Part shown: in pieces, positions 1 through 7,067 of the stretch
Numbering within the stretch: position 1 is the first letter of the stretch
How the letters are laid out: each line of letters starts with the position of its first letter
From: Bermanella sp034112345
GTDB taxonomy: Bacteria > Pseudomonadota > Gammaproteobacteria > Pseudomonadales > Oceanobacteraceae
Assembly (NCBI GenBank): GCA_034112345.1
Contig: JAWUVN010000040.1
Span: 1-17,226 of the forward strand
Reading direction: 5' to 3'
DNA length: 17,226 bases
Translations under genes and position numbers: made by a program
Notes under the pieces: generated by a model
The model's database searches: none
Seen by the model: the letters and a program-made list of their open reading frames with translations, nothing else
What the model was told of the DNA's origin: nothing

Positions 1-285
1 ACTAGATTAACCCATCACCGCCCAAGAGACAGGGTGTTTAGGGTGAGCCAAATACTTATTTAACGGTTCCACCTTTGGCAAGCTTCCCGCGCGAGCTTAT
101 GCTGCGTGCCCTTGTCATCTGTCCATAAGCATCCAGAATCGAAGGTTAGCGGGCAATTAAGCCGCTAGTGCGTAGTTTTCGTCGTTTGCGACTAAAATAT
201 GTATAACGGGGATTTAGGTGATCATTATACCCTCACCACATGCACCTAAAGCTTCATCAACGATGTCGAATCCAAAATCATCCCC
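1..285 (-). ncRNA. ssrA: tmRNA (partial, 3' end beyond the window)
   Basis: Transfer-messenger RNA that, with SmpB, rescues stalled ribosomes and appends a degradation tag. Read on the minus strand, the RNA opens with GGGGATGATTTTGGATTCGA, the typical 5' half of the tRNA-like domain. The resume codon GCA lies 96 nt downstream at 189-187. The tag frame at 189-157 reads ANDENYALAA followed by TAA, which is the usual gammaproteobacterial tag. The sequence then continues through the pseudoknot region to the window edge. The 3' acceptor arm and CCA end are not present, so about the last fifth is missing from view. smpB, its protein partner, lies about 2 kb away on the same strand. The identification is certain from the tag and 5' end; the exact 5' nucleotide after RNase P processing is inferred by analogy. 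Confidence 0.97.
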
Positions 286-305
286 AAAGCTCTTTGGTTA
301 AGGTA

Positions 306-334
306 ATTGTATGGGCGGTGGCAGCCTTTTACAA
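306..334 (-). promoter_or_regulatory. probable sigma-70 promoter of ssrA
   Basis: On the minus strand, TTGTAA (334-329, 4/6 to the -35 consensus) is followed after exactly 17 bp by TACAAT (311-306, 5/6 to the -10 consensus). Transcription would start near position 299, giving a leader of about 14 nt that is removed when the tmRNA 5' end is matured at about 285. Position and spacing fit; there is no direct evidence of use. Confidence 0.6.
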
Positions 335-506
335 GGCATGGTTTGGTTTAGAGCGGGTTATATGATTGATTTGTGGGGTTTGGGTTGTTTAGTACTCAAA
401 ATCATCAGATTTATTAGGTCGTAGAACCCATTATCACATTGGCGTTTTGTGTGTGCTGTTGTAGTCTGGCTGCATTCAATCCAATAAAAATAATAACGGG
501 TGAGTA

Positions 507-2135
507 ATGGAAATCACGTATCTTTTAAAAAATGGTTTGCTGGTTGATGGTTCTGGTCAGCCTTCTTATGTGGCCAATGTGTTGATGCAGGAAGGGCGTT
601 TAAGTATTTTAGATGATGCCGGTTTGTCAGGTTTAAATCTTGATGATGTCTCTCAAATTGATTGTACGGGTAAGGTGATTGCACCTGGTTTTATCGATGT
701 GCACAGCCACATGGATTACTTTGCCATTACCGACGCACCCGAAAACTTTGATCCGTTTGTGGCGCAGGGCATTACTACTATGGTGGTGGGTAACTGTGGG
801 TTTAGCCCGTTTGGTTTTAAGTGTGGTACGCCCCATCAGCATTTGATTGAAAATTCGTTATTTAAAGAGGGCCATGGTGATATTAGCTGGAGCAGTTTTT
901 TAGGTTACCAAGAGCAAATAGGGTCTTATGGTACGCGCCCCAATTTATTAAGTTTGGTGGGGCATGGTGTATGTCGTACGTCTTTAAATGGGTTCAGCTC
1001 AGATACGTTAACCGATCAGCAGTATCAAGAAATGCTGAGTTTGTTAGACGAGTCGTTATCGCAAGGGGCGGCGGGTGTGTCACTAGGTTTGCAGTATAAG
1101 CCGGGTGTGTTTGCATCAATGGATGAATTAAAAGACGTGGCTCGCTTGGTTAAAAAGCACGATAAGGTGTTAACCGTGCACGCTAAAGCGTATTCGGTAT
1201 TGTCGGGTACTTATCCCATGAACCCATTTGGTAAGGCCCATAACTTACGCGCCATTGATGAGATGTTAGATCTTGCTCGCGAGACTGGGGTTAAGTTGCA
1301 GTTTTCGCATTTAATTTTTGTGGGTAAAAAAACGTGGCCAACATTGCAACAAGCCATTGCCAAATTTGATCAAGCTATTGCTGATGGCGTAGATGTTAAG
1401 TTTGATATGTTTCCGTATCCGTTTGGTGCCACTTTGTTAAATACCATTTTGCCTGAGTGGGTTATGGCTAATATGCCGGGTATTTTACGTAAAACTTTGC
1501 CTATGTTGCGTTTACGTTTTGAAGCATTTTTTGGCTTTAACAGTGTGGGTCTAGGTTACGATTGTATTCAGATAACCGATGCTTGTTGTGATGCGTACCG
1601 TCAATACAACGGTTTGTTTGTATCCGAGATTGCACAGCAAGTAGGTAAGGGTGAGTTTGATGTGATGCTTGATATTTTGGATCAATCAAATGCCGAAGCC
1701 CGCGTGATGTTTCATCGTTATTATAATGATGAAATTATTCAAACGTTAATGCAGCACCCAGCCGCATTGTTTATGACTGATTCTTGGCCCGAACCTTCGG
1801 GTGTTGAGAATGCAGCAACCTTTGGTGCGTTTCCTAAGTTTTTACAAATAGCCCGCGACAGTGGCAACATTTCTTTAGAGTCTATCATTACGCGTATGAC
1901 CAAAGAAGCAGTGGATCGTTTTGGGATAAAAGAGCGTGGTTTGATTAAAGATGGCTACATTGCTGATGTGGTGGTGTTTGATTGGAACGCGGTGCAAGAC
2001 AATACCAGTCGCGCTGCGTGTAGCGCGCCACCAACCGGTATCGAGCATGTGTTTGTAAATGGCGTATGGTCGGTTAAAAATGGGCAGGCAGTTAAGGGTG
2101 AGCGCAATGGGGATTTTTTGAAGGTGGCAGGTTAA
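507..2135 (+). CDS. amidohydrolase family protein, N-acyl-D-amino-acid deacylase-like
   Basis: A 542-aa cytoplasmic metal-dependent hydrolase of the amidohydrolase superfamily. It is closest in motif layout to D-aminoacylases, which release D-amino acids from N-acyl derivatives. The visible order is an N-terminal beta-sandwich strand set (residues 1-60), then GFIDVHSHMD with metal ligands H66 and H68. Next come GNCGFSPF with C97 (the Cys ligand typical of D-aminoacylases), H225 in TVHAK, H268 in FSHL, and the catalytic D425 in FMTDSWPEP. A C-terminal GYIADVVVFD / PTGIEHVFVNG segment closes the sandwich. All expected active-site positions are present and no signal peptide is seen. The ATG at 507 is preceded by GGGTGA. 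It stands alone between ssrA and smpB; the actual substrate cannot be told from sequence, and a dihydropyrimidinase or imidazolonepropionase role is less likely. Confidence 0.85.
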   Translation: MEITYLLKNGLLVDGSGQPSYVANVLMQEGRLSILDDAGLSGLNLDDVSQIDCTGKVIAPGFIDVHSHMDYFAITDAPENFDPFVAQGITTMVVGNCGFSPFGFKCGTPHQHLIENSLFKEGHGDISWSSFLGYQEQIGSYGTRPNLLSLVGHGVCRTSLNGFSSDTLTDQQYQEMLSLLDESLSQGAAGVSLGLQYKPGVFASMDELKDVARLVKKHDKVLTVHAKAYSVLSGTYPMNPFGKAHNLRAIDEMLDLARETGVKLQFSHLIFVGKKTWPTLQQAIAKFDQAIADGVDVKFDMFPYPFGATLLNTILPEWVMANMPGILRKTLPMLRLRFEAFFGFNSVGLGYDCIQITDACCDAYRQYNGLFVSEIAQQVGKGEFDVMLDILDQSNAEARVMFHRYYNDEIIQTLMQHPAALFMTDSWPEPSGVENAATFGAFPKFLQIARDSGNISLESIITRMTKEAVDRFGIKERGLIKDGYIADVVVFDWNAVQDNTSRAACSAPPTGIEHVFVNGVWSVKNGQAVKGERNGDFLKVAG

Positions 2136-2280
2136 TAGTTGAGTGAGTAAAGGGTGTTTAACCTTTTAATATTTATGTTATGCGAAATGTTGCTGCGGTT
2201 TGATGGTGTATTACGCGCTTTGCGCTAATAGCACCTCTTCTTTTAGGGTTGTATTTGTAGGGGGGTAAATTACAGGCAAT

Positions 2281-2308
2281 AAAAAAGGCTCTTTAAGAAC
2301 CTTTTTTT
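2281..2308. terminator. bidirectional intrinsic terminator between the amidohydrolase gene and smpB
   Basis: AAAAAAGGCTCT and AGAACCTTTTTT form a 12-bp stem (one G-U pair) around a 3-nt loop, with T runs on both strands. It lies just beyond the smpB stop codon and about 145 bp after the amidohydrolase gene, so it can end both converging transcripts. Confidence 0.85.
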
Positions 2309-2319
2309 AGTCTTATCAT

Positions 2320-2805
2320 TTAGCGAGTGCTGTGCTTCATGATGCGTTCTTTTTGTTTATTCCAATCTTTTTCTTTGCTTGCTTCACGTTTGTCGTGGGC
2401 TTGCTTACCTTTACCTAGGGCCATGTTTATTTTCACACGGGGGCCTTTCCAGTACATTTCTAAGGCCACCATGGTGTAGCCTTTTTGATCTGCGTTTACA
2501 GCAAACTTGTCAATTTCTCTACGGTTAAGCAGCAGTTTACGATCGCGACGCGGTGTACAGAGTACGTGGGTGCTGGCTTCATTTAACGGGGTGATGTTGC
2601 AACCTGTTAACCAAGCTTCGCCCTTATGAATGATCACAAATGAATCGGTTAAGTGACACTTACCTGCGCGAATGCTTTTTACTTCCCAGCCTTCTAGTAC
2701 CAAACCGGCTTCGGTGAAGTTATCTAGGATAAAATCGTGTCGAGCGCGTTTATTTTGGCAAATGGTGGAGCCATTGCTTTTTGATTTTTTCTTACTTTTA
2801 GCCAT
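2320..2805 (-). CDS. smpB: SsrA-binding protein SmpB
   Basis: A 161-aa cytoplasmic RNA-binding protein that binds the tRNA-like domain of tmRNA and brings it to stalled ribosomes. Family landmarks are present: ARHDFILD near residue 22, the EAGLVLEGWEVKSIRAGK block of the oligonucleotide-binding barrel, GEAWL with ITPLNEAS, RKLLL, and GYTMVALEMYWK. The basic tail GKGKQAHDKR continues to the C-terminus; in known SmpB this tail folds into a helix in the decoding site. Length is normal. A lysine/serine-rich N-terminus (AKSKKKSKS) is common in the family. It starts at an ATG at 2805 and diverges from the NSS symporter gene with a 158-bp gap. Together with ssrA on the same strand it makes the complete trans-translation pair. 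Confidence 0.97.
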   Translation of the reverse strand: MAKSKKKSKSNGSTICQNKRARHDFILDNFTEAGLVLEGWEVKSIRAGKCHLTDSFVIIHKGEAWLTGCNITPLNEASTHVLCTPRRDRKLLLNRREIDKFAVNADQKGYTMVALEMYWKGPRVKINMALGKGKQAHDKREASKEKDWNKQKERIMKHSTR

Positions 2806-2963
2806 GTGGCGAATTATAGGGCCACTTTGTCTAAAAAGATACGATTTATAGCGGTTAGATGGAGTGGTTAATGCTCATCCTAGCCTTGGTTTAATAAGTC
2901 TCTTGAGCTAGTAGGTGAAAATCTGGACAATAGGCAAAAATATAATAGTGCAGGTTACTTTTT

Positions 2964-4358
2964 ATGGCGGCAGAACAAAACAGCATTCACGGATTGTGGC
3001 GAAACCGCTGGTTATTCATATTGGCTGCTACAGGTTCTGCGGTTGGATTAGGTAATATTTGGAAGTTTCCATACATCACGGGCGAAAACGGCGGTGGTGC
3101 TTTTGTTTTAGTTTACCTTGTGTGTATCTGTTTAATTGGTTTACCGGTGATGCTGGCCGAGGTAATGCTTGGCCGAATGGGTCGCCAAAGCCCCATAAAT
3201 ACCATGCGTGCCATTGCTAAAGATGCAGGTGCAAATCGCTTATGGAGCGGCATTGGTTGGATGGGTGCGGTTGCTGGCTTTTTGATCCTTTCATTTTATT
3301 CCGTTATTGCCGGTTGGGCGTTGGCGTATATTTTTAGAATGGCAGGTGGTGTGTTTGATGGCGCAACTGCTGAGACAGCCAGTACTACGTTTAATAGTTT
3401 AATTGGTAACCCTGAAGTGCTGTTGGCTTGGCACAGTATATTTATGGTGCTGACCATTGCGGTGGTGGCACGGGGTGTTAACCAGGGCTTAGAAAAAGCC
3501 ATTCGAATTTTAATGCCTATGTTGTTTGTATTGCTGTTTTTATTAATGGGTTACGCTTTAACCAGCGATGGTTTTGCTGAAGGCTTTTCGTTTTTATTCA
3601 GTTTTGATTTTAGTAAGTTAACATCTGAAAGTGTTGTGATTGCATTGGGTCATGCGTTTTTTACGTTAAGCCTGGGGTTGGGTGCCATTATGGCCTATGG
3701 CGCTTATATGCCGTCAGATGTGAGTGTTGGTAAAACCGTGGTGCTGGTGGCTATTTTAGATACCTTGGTTGCACTGGCAGCTGGTTTGGCAATTTTCCCT
3801 ATTGTTTTTGCTAACGGATTGGAGCCTGGTGCGGGCCCTGGTTTGTTATTTCAAACCTTGCCGATTGCGTTTGGGCAAATGCCTTTAGGTTCTGTGTTTG
3901 GTACCTTGTTCTTTGTATTAATTACATTTGCAGCGTGGAGTTCTTCGATTTCATTGGCCGAACCTATTGTGGCTTGGGCGGTTGAATCCCGAGGAATGAG
4001 CCGAGCAAGTGCCGCGACCTGGGTGGGCGTGTTAGCTTGGTTGTTGGGCTTGGGAACCGTGTTGTCGTTTAATCTTTGGGATGATGTGACGATATTTGGC
4101 AAAACCATTTTTGACTCTCTGGACTTCTTAACCACTAATATTCTATTGCCGTTGGGTGGTTTAATGATCGCGGTATTTGTGGGCTGGGTGATGCGTAAAT
4201 CGGATGTGTCTAACGAAGTGAAAATGAGTAACCCTGTGTTGTTTAAAGCATGGATGATTATGTTGAAGTTTGTAGCACCCGTTGGTGTTGCCTTTGTGTT
4301 GATTAATGGCTTGGTGCTTGCGATTACTGAATTATCATTAATCGAATTTTTGAAATAA
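2964..4358 (+). CDS. sodium-dependent transporter, NSS (SNF) family
   Basis: A 464-aa inner-membrane Na+-coupled symporter with the LeuT fold. The signature of helix 1, GSAVGLGNIWKFPY (about residues 23-36), is followed by GGGAF and by LPVMLAEVMLGR at helix 2. The unwound helix 6 region FFTLSLGLGAIMAYGAYM and helix 8 (FAAWSSSISLAEP) carry residues that in LeuT contact Na+ and substrate. About 11-12 hydrophobic segments can be counted, ending with one near residues 438-458. Known bacterial homologues take up amino acids (for example tryptophan, leucine or alanine); substrate is not predictable here. A TATAAT hexamer at 2941-2946 sits just upstream but has no convincing -35. It is the first gene of a likely unit with ratA, 13 bp apart. 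Confidence 0.93.
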   Translation: MAAEQNSIHGLWRNRWLFILAATGSAVGLGNIWKFPYITGENGGGAFVLVYLVCICLIGLPVMLAEVMLGRMGRQSPINTMRAIAKDAGANRLWSGIGWMGAVAGFLILSFYSVIAGWALAYIFRMAGGVFDGATAETASTTFNSLIGNPEVLLAWHSIFMVLTIAVVARGVNQGLEKAIRILMPMLFVLLFLLMGYALTSDGFAEGFSFLFSFDFSKLTSESVVIALGHAFFTLSLGLGAIMAYGAYMPSDVSVGKTVVLVAILDTLVALAAGLAIFPIVFANGLEPGAGPGLLFQTLPIAFGQMPLGSVFGTLFFVLITFAAWSSSISLAEPIVAWAVESRGMSRASAATWVGVLAWLLGLGTVLSFNLWDDVTIFGKTIFDSLDFLTTNILLPLGGLMIAVFVGWVMRKSDVSNEVKMSNPVLFKAWMIMLKFVAPVGVAFVLINGLVLAITELSLIEFLK

Positions 4359-4371
4359 AAGAGTAGTTGTA

Positions 4372-4809
4372 ATGGCTCGTATAGAACGCTCGGCCTTGGT
4401 GATGCATACTGCCGAGCAGATGTTTGATTTAGTGTGTGATGTGAGATTGTATCCGGAATTTTTACCCTGGTGCGTAGCCGCGCATGTTGAAAACGAAACA
4501 GATACCCAATTAGTGGCGGGTATGACCATTAGTAAAGCAGGCATAAACCAAACTTTTACTACGCAGAATATTAAGAAGCGCCCCGAATATATGACTCTAG
4601 AGCTGTTAGATGGGCCGTTTTCTAAGTTACATGGCAAGTTCAGCTTTCAGCCGTTGTCAGATGAAGCGTGTAAAGTAATTTTAGAATTGGATTTTGAAGT
4701 GGCCGGTAAAATACTATCTATGACATTGGGTCCAGTTTTTAAACAAGCCGCTAATACGATGGTAGATGCATTTGTACAGCGAGCTGGCGTTATTTACGCA
4801 GCTAAATAG
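4372..4809 (+). CDS. ratA: RatA/COQ10-like START-domain protein
   Basis: A 145-aa single-domain protein of the polyketide cyclase / START-like family. In E. coli the homologue RatA was reported to block association of ribosomal subunits. The mitochondrial relative Coq10 binds ubiquinone, so a lipid or quinone role is also possible. Visible family features are a conserved N-terminus (ERSALVMHTAEQMFDLVCDV), LYPEFLPWC, the LLDGPFSKLHGKFSFQP core strand pair, and a C-terminal amphipathic helix (KQAANTMVDAFVQRA). It starts 13 bp after the NSS symporter gene with a weak AAGAG ribosome-binding site. rnfH lies 94 bp downstream, the pairing seen in many gammaproteobacteria next to smpB. No promoter of its own is evident. 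Confidence 0.92.
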   Translation: MARIERSALVMHTAEQMFDLVCDVRLYPEFLPWCVAAHVENETDTQLVAGMTISKAGINQTFTTQNIKKRPEYMTLELLDGPFSKLHGKFSFQPLSDEACKVILELDFEVAGKILSMTLGPVFKQAANTMVDAFVQRAGVIYAAK

Positions 4810-4903
4810 TGATACACCTAAATATAAGTGTATAAAAAATTGAATGACTGGTTTTGTTGTAACAAAGCCTGCAGTGATAAGAACGATTTAGAGACACATA
4901 ACG

Positions 4904-5293
4904 ATGGCAAAGATTACAGTAGAGGTGGCTTACGCGACCCCAGAAAAACAAAAGATATTGGCGTTTGAAGTAGAAGAAGGTACTACTGTTTTTCAAGGTG
5001 CTGAGTTATCTGGCATTGTTAAAGAGTTTCCTGAGATTGTATTGGCCGATTCTAAAATGGGCATCTTTGGAAAGGGCGTTCGCAACCCTCAAGAAGAAGT
5101 ATTGCGCGAAAGTGATCGTGTAGAGATTTACCGTCCGCTGATCATTGATCCTAAAGTTGCCCGTGCTAACCGAGCAGCAAAAGCAGCGGTAGTGGCTAAA
5201 GCCGATAAAGAAGTAGTAAGAGCAGATCGGGCGGTGGAAAAAGCCAAAGAGAAAGCGGAGAGAGAAGAGCAAAAAACCAAAGACGCAGAATAA
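4904..5293 (+). CDS. rnfH: RnfH family Ub-like protein (formerly RatB) with a long charged tail
   Basis: A 129-aa member of the RnfH family, a beta-grasp (ubiquitin-like) fold of uncertain role. It was once called RatB, and an antitoxin role toward RatA is not established. The core covers residues 1-90: ITVEVAYATPEKQ, VEEGTTVFQGAELSGI, SKMGIFGKGV and the closing DRVEIYRPLIIDPK, which is diagnostic. Residues 91-129 form an Ala/Lys/Glu-rich tail, probably a helix or coiled coil, longer than in typical members of about 85-105 residues. The 94-bp gap after ratA contains an 8-bp hairpin at 4850-4869 without a T run, so read-through is likely. A terminator follows at 5329. Confidence 0.9.
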   Translation: MAKITVEVAYATPEKQKILAFEVEEGTTVFQGAELSGIVKEFPEIVLADSKMGIFGKGVRNPQEEVLRESDRVEIYRPLIIDPKVARANRAAKAAVVAKADKEVVRADRAVEKAKEKAEREEQKTKDAE

Positions 5294-5328
5294 AATCTTA
5301 GCTAATGTAGGTTTATATTTGCCTGTTT

Positions 5329-5352
5329 AAAAGACCCGAAAGGCTCTTTTTT
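5329..5352 (+). terminator. intrinsic terminator after rnfH
   Basis: AAAAGACCC and GGCTCTTTT pair around a GAAA tetraloop with one internal C-C mismatch, followed by a run of six T. It ends the NSS symporter-ratA-rnfH unit. Confidence 0.8.
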
Positions 5353-5410
5353 GGTTTTGCCGGTTTGCTTTGCACGGGTTTAATTTTTCATGCGTTGATA
5401 CAGCTGCTGC

Positions 5411-5679
5411 CATCGTACGAGTCGCGCCCTGTGCGCGATAGCAAAAATCCAATTGAAATGGCTGTGTAGTGGTGGCGAGGCTTCTAATTAGAATTCATAC
5501 CAGCGTTTAGATGTGTTTGGAATTAGGTCGTAGGAGTCGCACCCTGTGCGCGCTTCCAAAAATACAATTGAAATGGCTGCGTAGTGGTGGACAGGGTTCT
5601 AATTAGATTTCATACCACCGTTTCAATGTGTTTGACATTAGGTCGCAGGTATCGCGCACAGGGCGCGACTCGTACGGTG
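5411..5679. repeat. composite REP-like element: two 115-bp direct repeats inside 30-bp inverted ends
   Basis: Two head-to-tail copies, 5413-5527 and 5528-5642, match at 99 of 115 positions without gaps. Each begins TCGTA[C/G]GAGTCGC and carries a stem-loop whose loop is CCT (for example CGCAC-CCT-GTGCG at 5538-5550). The whole is bracketed by inverted ends at 5411-5440 and 5650-5679 that agree at 29 of 30 bases. Each unit also contains an AT-rich body with AATTGAAATGGCTG and TTCTAATTAGA. There is no open reading frame of note. The GTA[G/C]GAG-plus-palindrome layout resembles pseudomonad REP sequences, which RAYT transposases are thought to move, and paired inverted REPs resemble REPINs. A MITE is the alternative. 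No transposase is in the window. Confidence 0.85.
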
Positions 5680-5751
5680 ATTACTTTATAGGTGAATGGC
5701 TAAAACCGTAGGGTGTGAGCTGAGTTTGATGCATGTTTCAGTAGGCAATAA

Positions 5752-5773
5752 AAAAGGGCCAAAAGGCCCTTTT
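5752..5773 (-). terminator. intrinsic terminator after bamE
   Basis: A perfect 9-bp hairpin (AAAAGGGCC / GGCCCTTTT reading inward on either strand, 4-nt loop). On the minus strand it ends in six T residues, 18 bp beyond the bamE stop codon. Confidence 0.88.
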
Positions 5774-5790
5774 AGGTATTGATTAAGCGT

Positions 5791-6165
5791 TTAGCTTTTC
5801 TCGAAAGCCTTGACTGGCTTATCTTCTTTGGTTCGTAGCACTGGCTGAGTAGAGTTTGGCAGTGATCCTTCATAATGACTGTATTTTTCAGTTTGATCGA
5901 AATTTATACGAATCTTATATGTGCTGACTTCATTTTCACGACGTTCTGTACGGTATATGTAGTCCCACTGACGCGTTGAAAAGGTATCTTCTAATACAGG
6001 GCTGCCCATAATATAAGACACTTGGCGCTTGTTCATACCGGGCTTTAGCTTGTCCAGCATGTCTTGAGTAACTATGTTGCCTTGCTGGATATTCAGTTTA
6101 TATACCTGCATGGTGCAAGCAGATAATAATGTGATAAGAGTGGCTGTGATAATAAGTCGGAACAT
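5791..6165 (-). CDS. bamE: outer membrane protein assembly factor BamE
   Basis: A 124-aa outer-membrane lipoprotein of the SmpA/OmlA family, part of the BAM complex that folds beta-barrel proteins into the outer membrane. A signal peptide of about 16 residues ends in the lipobox LLSAC, so C17 is the lipidated residue; Thr at +2 is compatible with the outer membrane. The mature part has the BamE core: VYKLNIQQGN, LKPGMNKRQVSYIMGSPVLEDTF, then RQWDYIYRTERR and a final strand pair around KIRINFD. A TTG codon at 6171 also opens the frame, but the ATG at 6165 gives the more usual lipoprotein start (MFRLII) and is preferred. It diverges from fur, the arrangement known in pseudomonads (omlA-fur). 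Confidence 0.95.
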   Translation of the reverse strand: MFRLIITATLITLLSACTMQVYKLNIQQGNIVTQDMLDKLKPGMNKRQVSYIMGSPVLEDTFSTRQWDYIYRTERRENEVSTYKIRINFDQTEKYSHYEGSLPNSTQPVLRTKEDKPVKAFEKS

Positions 6166-6195
6166 GTACAATAACCGTTATAAATAATTGATTGA

Positions 6196-6223
6196 ATAAT
6201 ACCTTAAGTTGCGAAACTCGCAA
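6196..6223 (-). promoter_or_regulatory. candidate bamE promoter overlapping a perfect palindrome
   Basis: On the minus strand TTGCGA (6223-6218, 4/6) and TATTAT (6201-6196, 5/6) are 16 bp apart, upstream of bamE. The -35 hexamer lies within the palindrome GTTGCGA-AAC-TCGCAAC at 6208-6224, a possible operator. No classical Fur box is seen. Moderate-to-weak evidence. Confidence 0.4.
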
Positions 6224-6240
6224 CGACCAATGGGCATACT

Positions 6241-6654
6241 ATGGCAGATGAGAACCTAGAATTACGCAAAGCAGGTCTTAAAGTGACACTGCCACGGGTA
6301 AAAATACTGCAAATTTTAGAAGCAGCGACCGAACCGCACATGAGTGCGGAAGATGTTTATAAAGCATTGATGGAAGCCGATGAAGATGTAGGCTTGGCGA
6401 CAGTGTATCGAGTACTGACTCAATTTGAGACAGCAGGACTGGTTGAACGTCATAACTTTGATGGCGGCCATAGCGTATTTGAACTAGATCGCGGCGATCA
6501 CCATGACCACATGGTATGTGTGAAAACGGGTAAAGTGATCGAATTCATGAACGAAGAAATCGAAAAGCTGCAGTATAAGATTGCTGAAGAATACGGATAT
6601 GAATTAGTAGAGCACAGCTTGGTGCTTTATGTGAGACCTAAAGGCGAAAAGTAA
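6241..6654 (+). CDS. fur: ferric uptake regulator Fur
   Basis: A 137-aa cytoplasmic dimeric regulator that represses iron-acquisition genes when loaded with Fe2+. The N-terminal winged helix (about 1-82) includes LPRVKILQIL and the recognition helix GLATVYRVLTQF. The C-terminal metal and dimer domain has H33, E81, HHDH at 87-90, E101, E108 and H125, the same positions as E. coli Fur metal ligands. Where E. coli has the structural-zinc CxxC, this protein reads CVKT (C93, T96), the form also known from Pseudomonas Fur, so it is not a defect. The ribosome-binding site is weak (GGG, 6 nt from the ATG). It diverges from bamE and ends in a strong terminator, so it is probably monocistronic. Confidence 0.96.
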   Translation: MADENLELRKAGLKVTLPRVKILQILEAATEPHMSAEDVYKALMEADEDVGLATVYRVLTQFETAGLVERHNFDGGHSVFELDRGDHHDHMVCVKTGKVIEFMNEEIEKLQYKIAEEYGYELVEHSLVLYVRPKGEK

Positions 6655-6674
6655 GCTTGGGTTACCGATTCCAT

Positions 6675-6709
6675 AAAAAAGCCAACTTAGCGATAAGTTG
6701 GCTTTTTTT
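6675..6709 (+). terminator. intrinsic terminator after fur
   Basis: A perfect stem AGCCAACTTA / TAAGTTGGCT with loop GCGA, extended by A and T runs on either side and followed by seven T, starts 20 bp after the fur stop codon. Confidence 0.93.
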
Positions 6710-7022
6710 ATGCCTGTATAAAATTGAATGTGCTGAGTCAGTGTTATGAATGGGTTAATAAATGGATAAATTCAGTTTATTAATTTTAATCTGGCTTGGT
6801 TTACCGGCTTATTATTAGCAGGCTGGAAGGGTGCTTAATAGAGACTTTTTAGCGGTGTCTACATCTGTGATCATCTTGTGATATTTAAATACGATGTATT
6901 TTGATACTTCGTTTACAAGGTCGTTTTGCAAAGATTTAAAGGTAATAAATGCAAGGTGGCTAGGTGTCATTAGAAGGATGATGGCGGGCAAGTTAGTTGG
7001 TTTTTTCGGTATTAATGTATTG

Positions 7023-7056
7023 CCCGAATTAAATCATGGGGTTAATTTAATTCGGG
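7023..7056. repeat. 12-bp perfect inverted repeat, noncoding
   Basis: CCCGAATTAAAT and ATTTAATTCGGG are exact complements around a 10-nt loop (CATGGGGTTA). No T run follows on either strand, so this is not a standard terminator. It could be an RNA hairpin or a protein-binding palindrome. Confidence 0.75.
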
Positions 7057-7058
7057 GC

Positions 7059-7067
7059 TTATCCACA
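7059..7067 (+). promoter_or_regulatory. DnaA-box consensus sequence
   Basis: TTATCCACA matches the strict E. coli DnaA box exactly. It lies 2 bp after the inverted repeat at 7023-7056. A single box has little meaning by itself; a second exact copy occurs in inverted orientation at 9101-9109. Confidence 0.35.

Noticed and set aside
93..97. Possible second tRNA-like gene near the left edge
   Set aside because: The sequence is explained by the tmRNA pseudoknot domain; no tRNA cloverleaf could be drawn.
413..424. 12-base match ATTAGGTCGTAG shared with the repeat element (5522-5533)
   Set aside because: Too short to exclude chance given the repeat length searched, and flanking bases do not align; possibly a decayed remnant but unsupported.
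2813..2818. TATAAT on the minus strand just upstream of smpB
   Set aside because: No -35 at suitable spacing, and transcription would start almost at the ATG, which would leave no leader.
6519..6534. Apparent loss of a zinc-binding Cys in Fur (CVKT)
   Set aside because: Pseudomonas-type Fur proteins naturally lack the CxxC, so this is a family variant and not damage.
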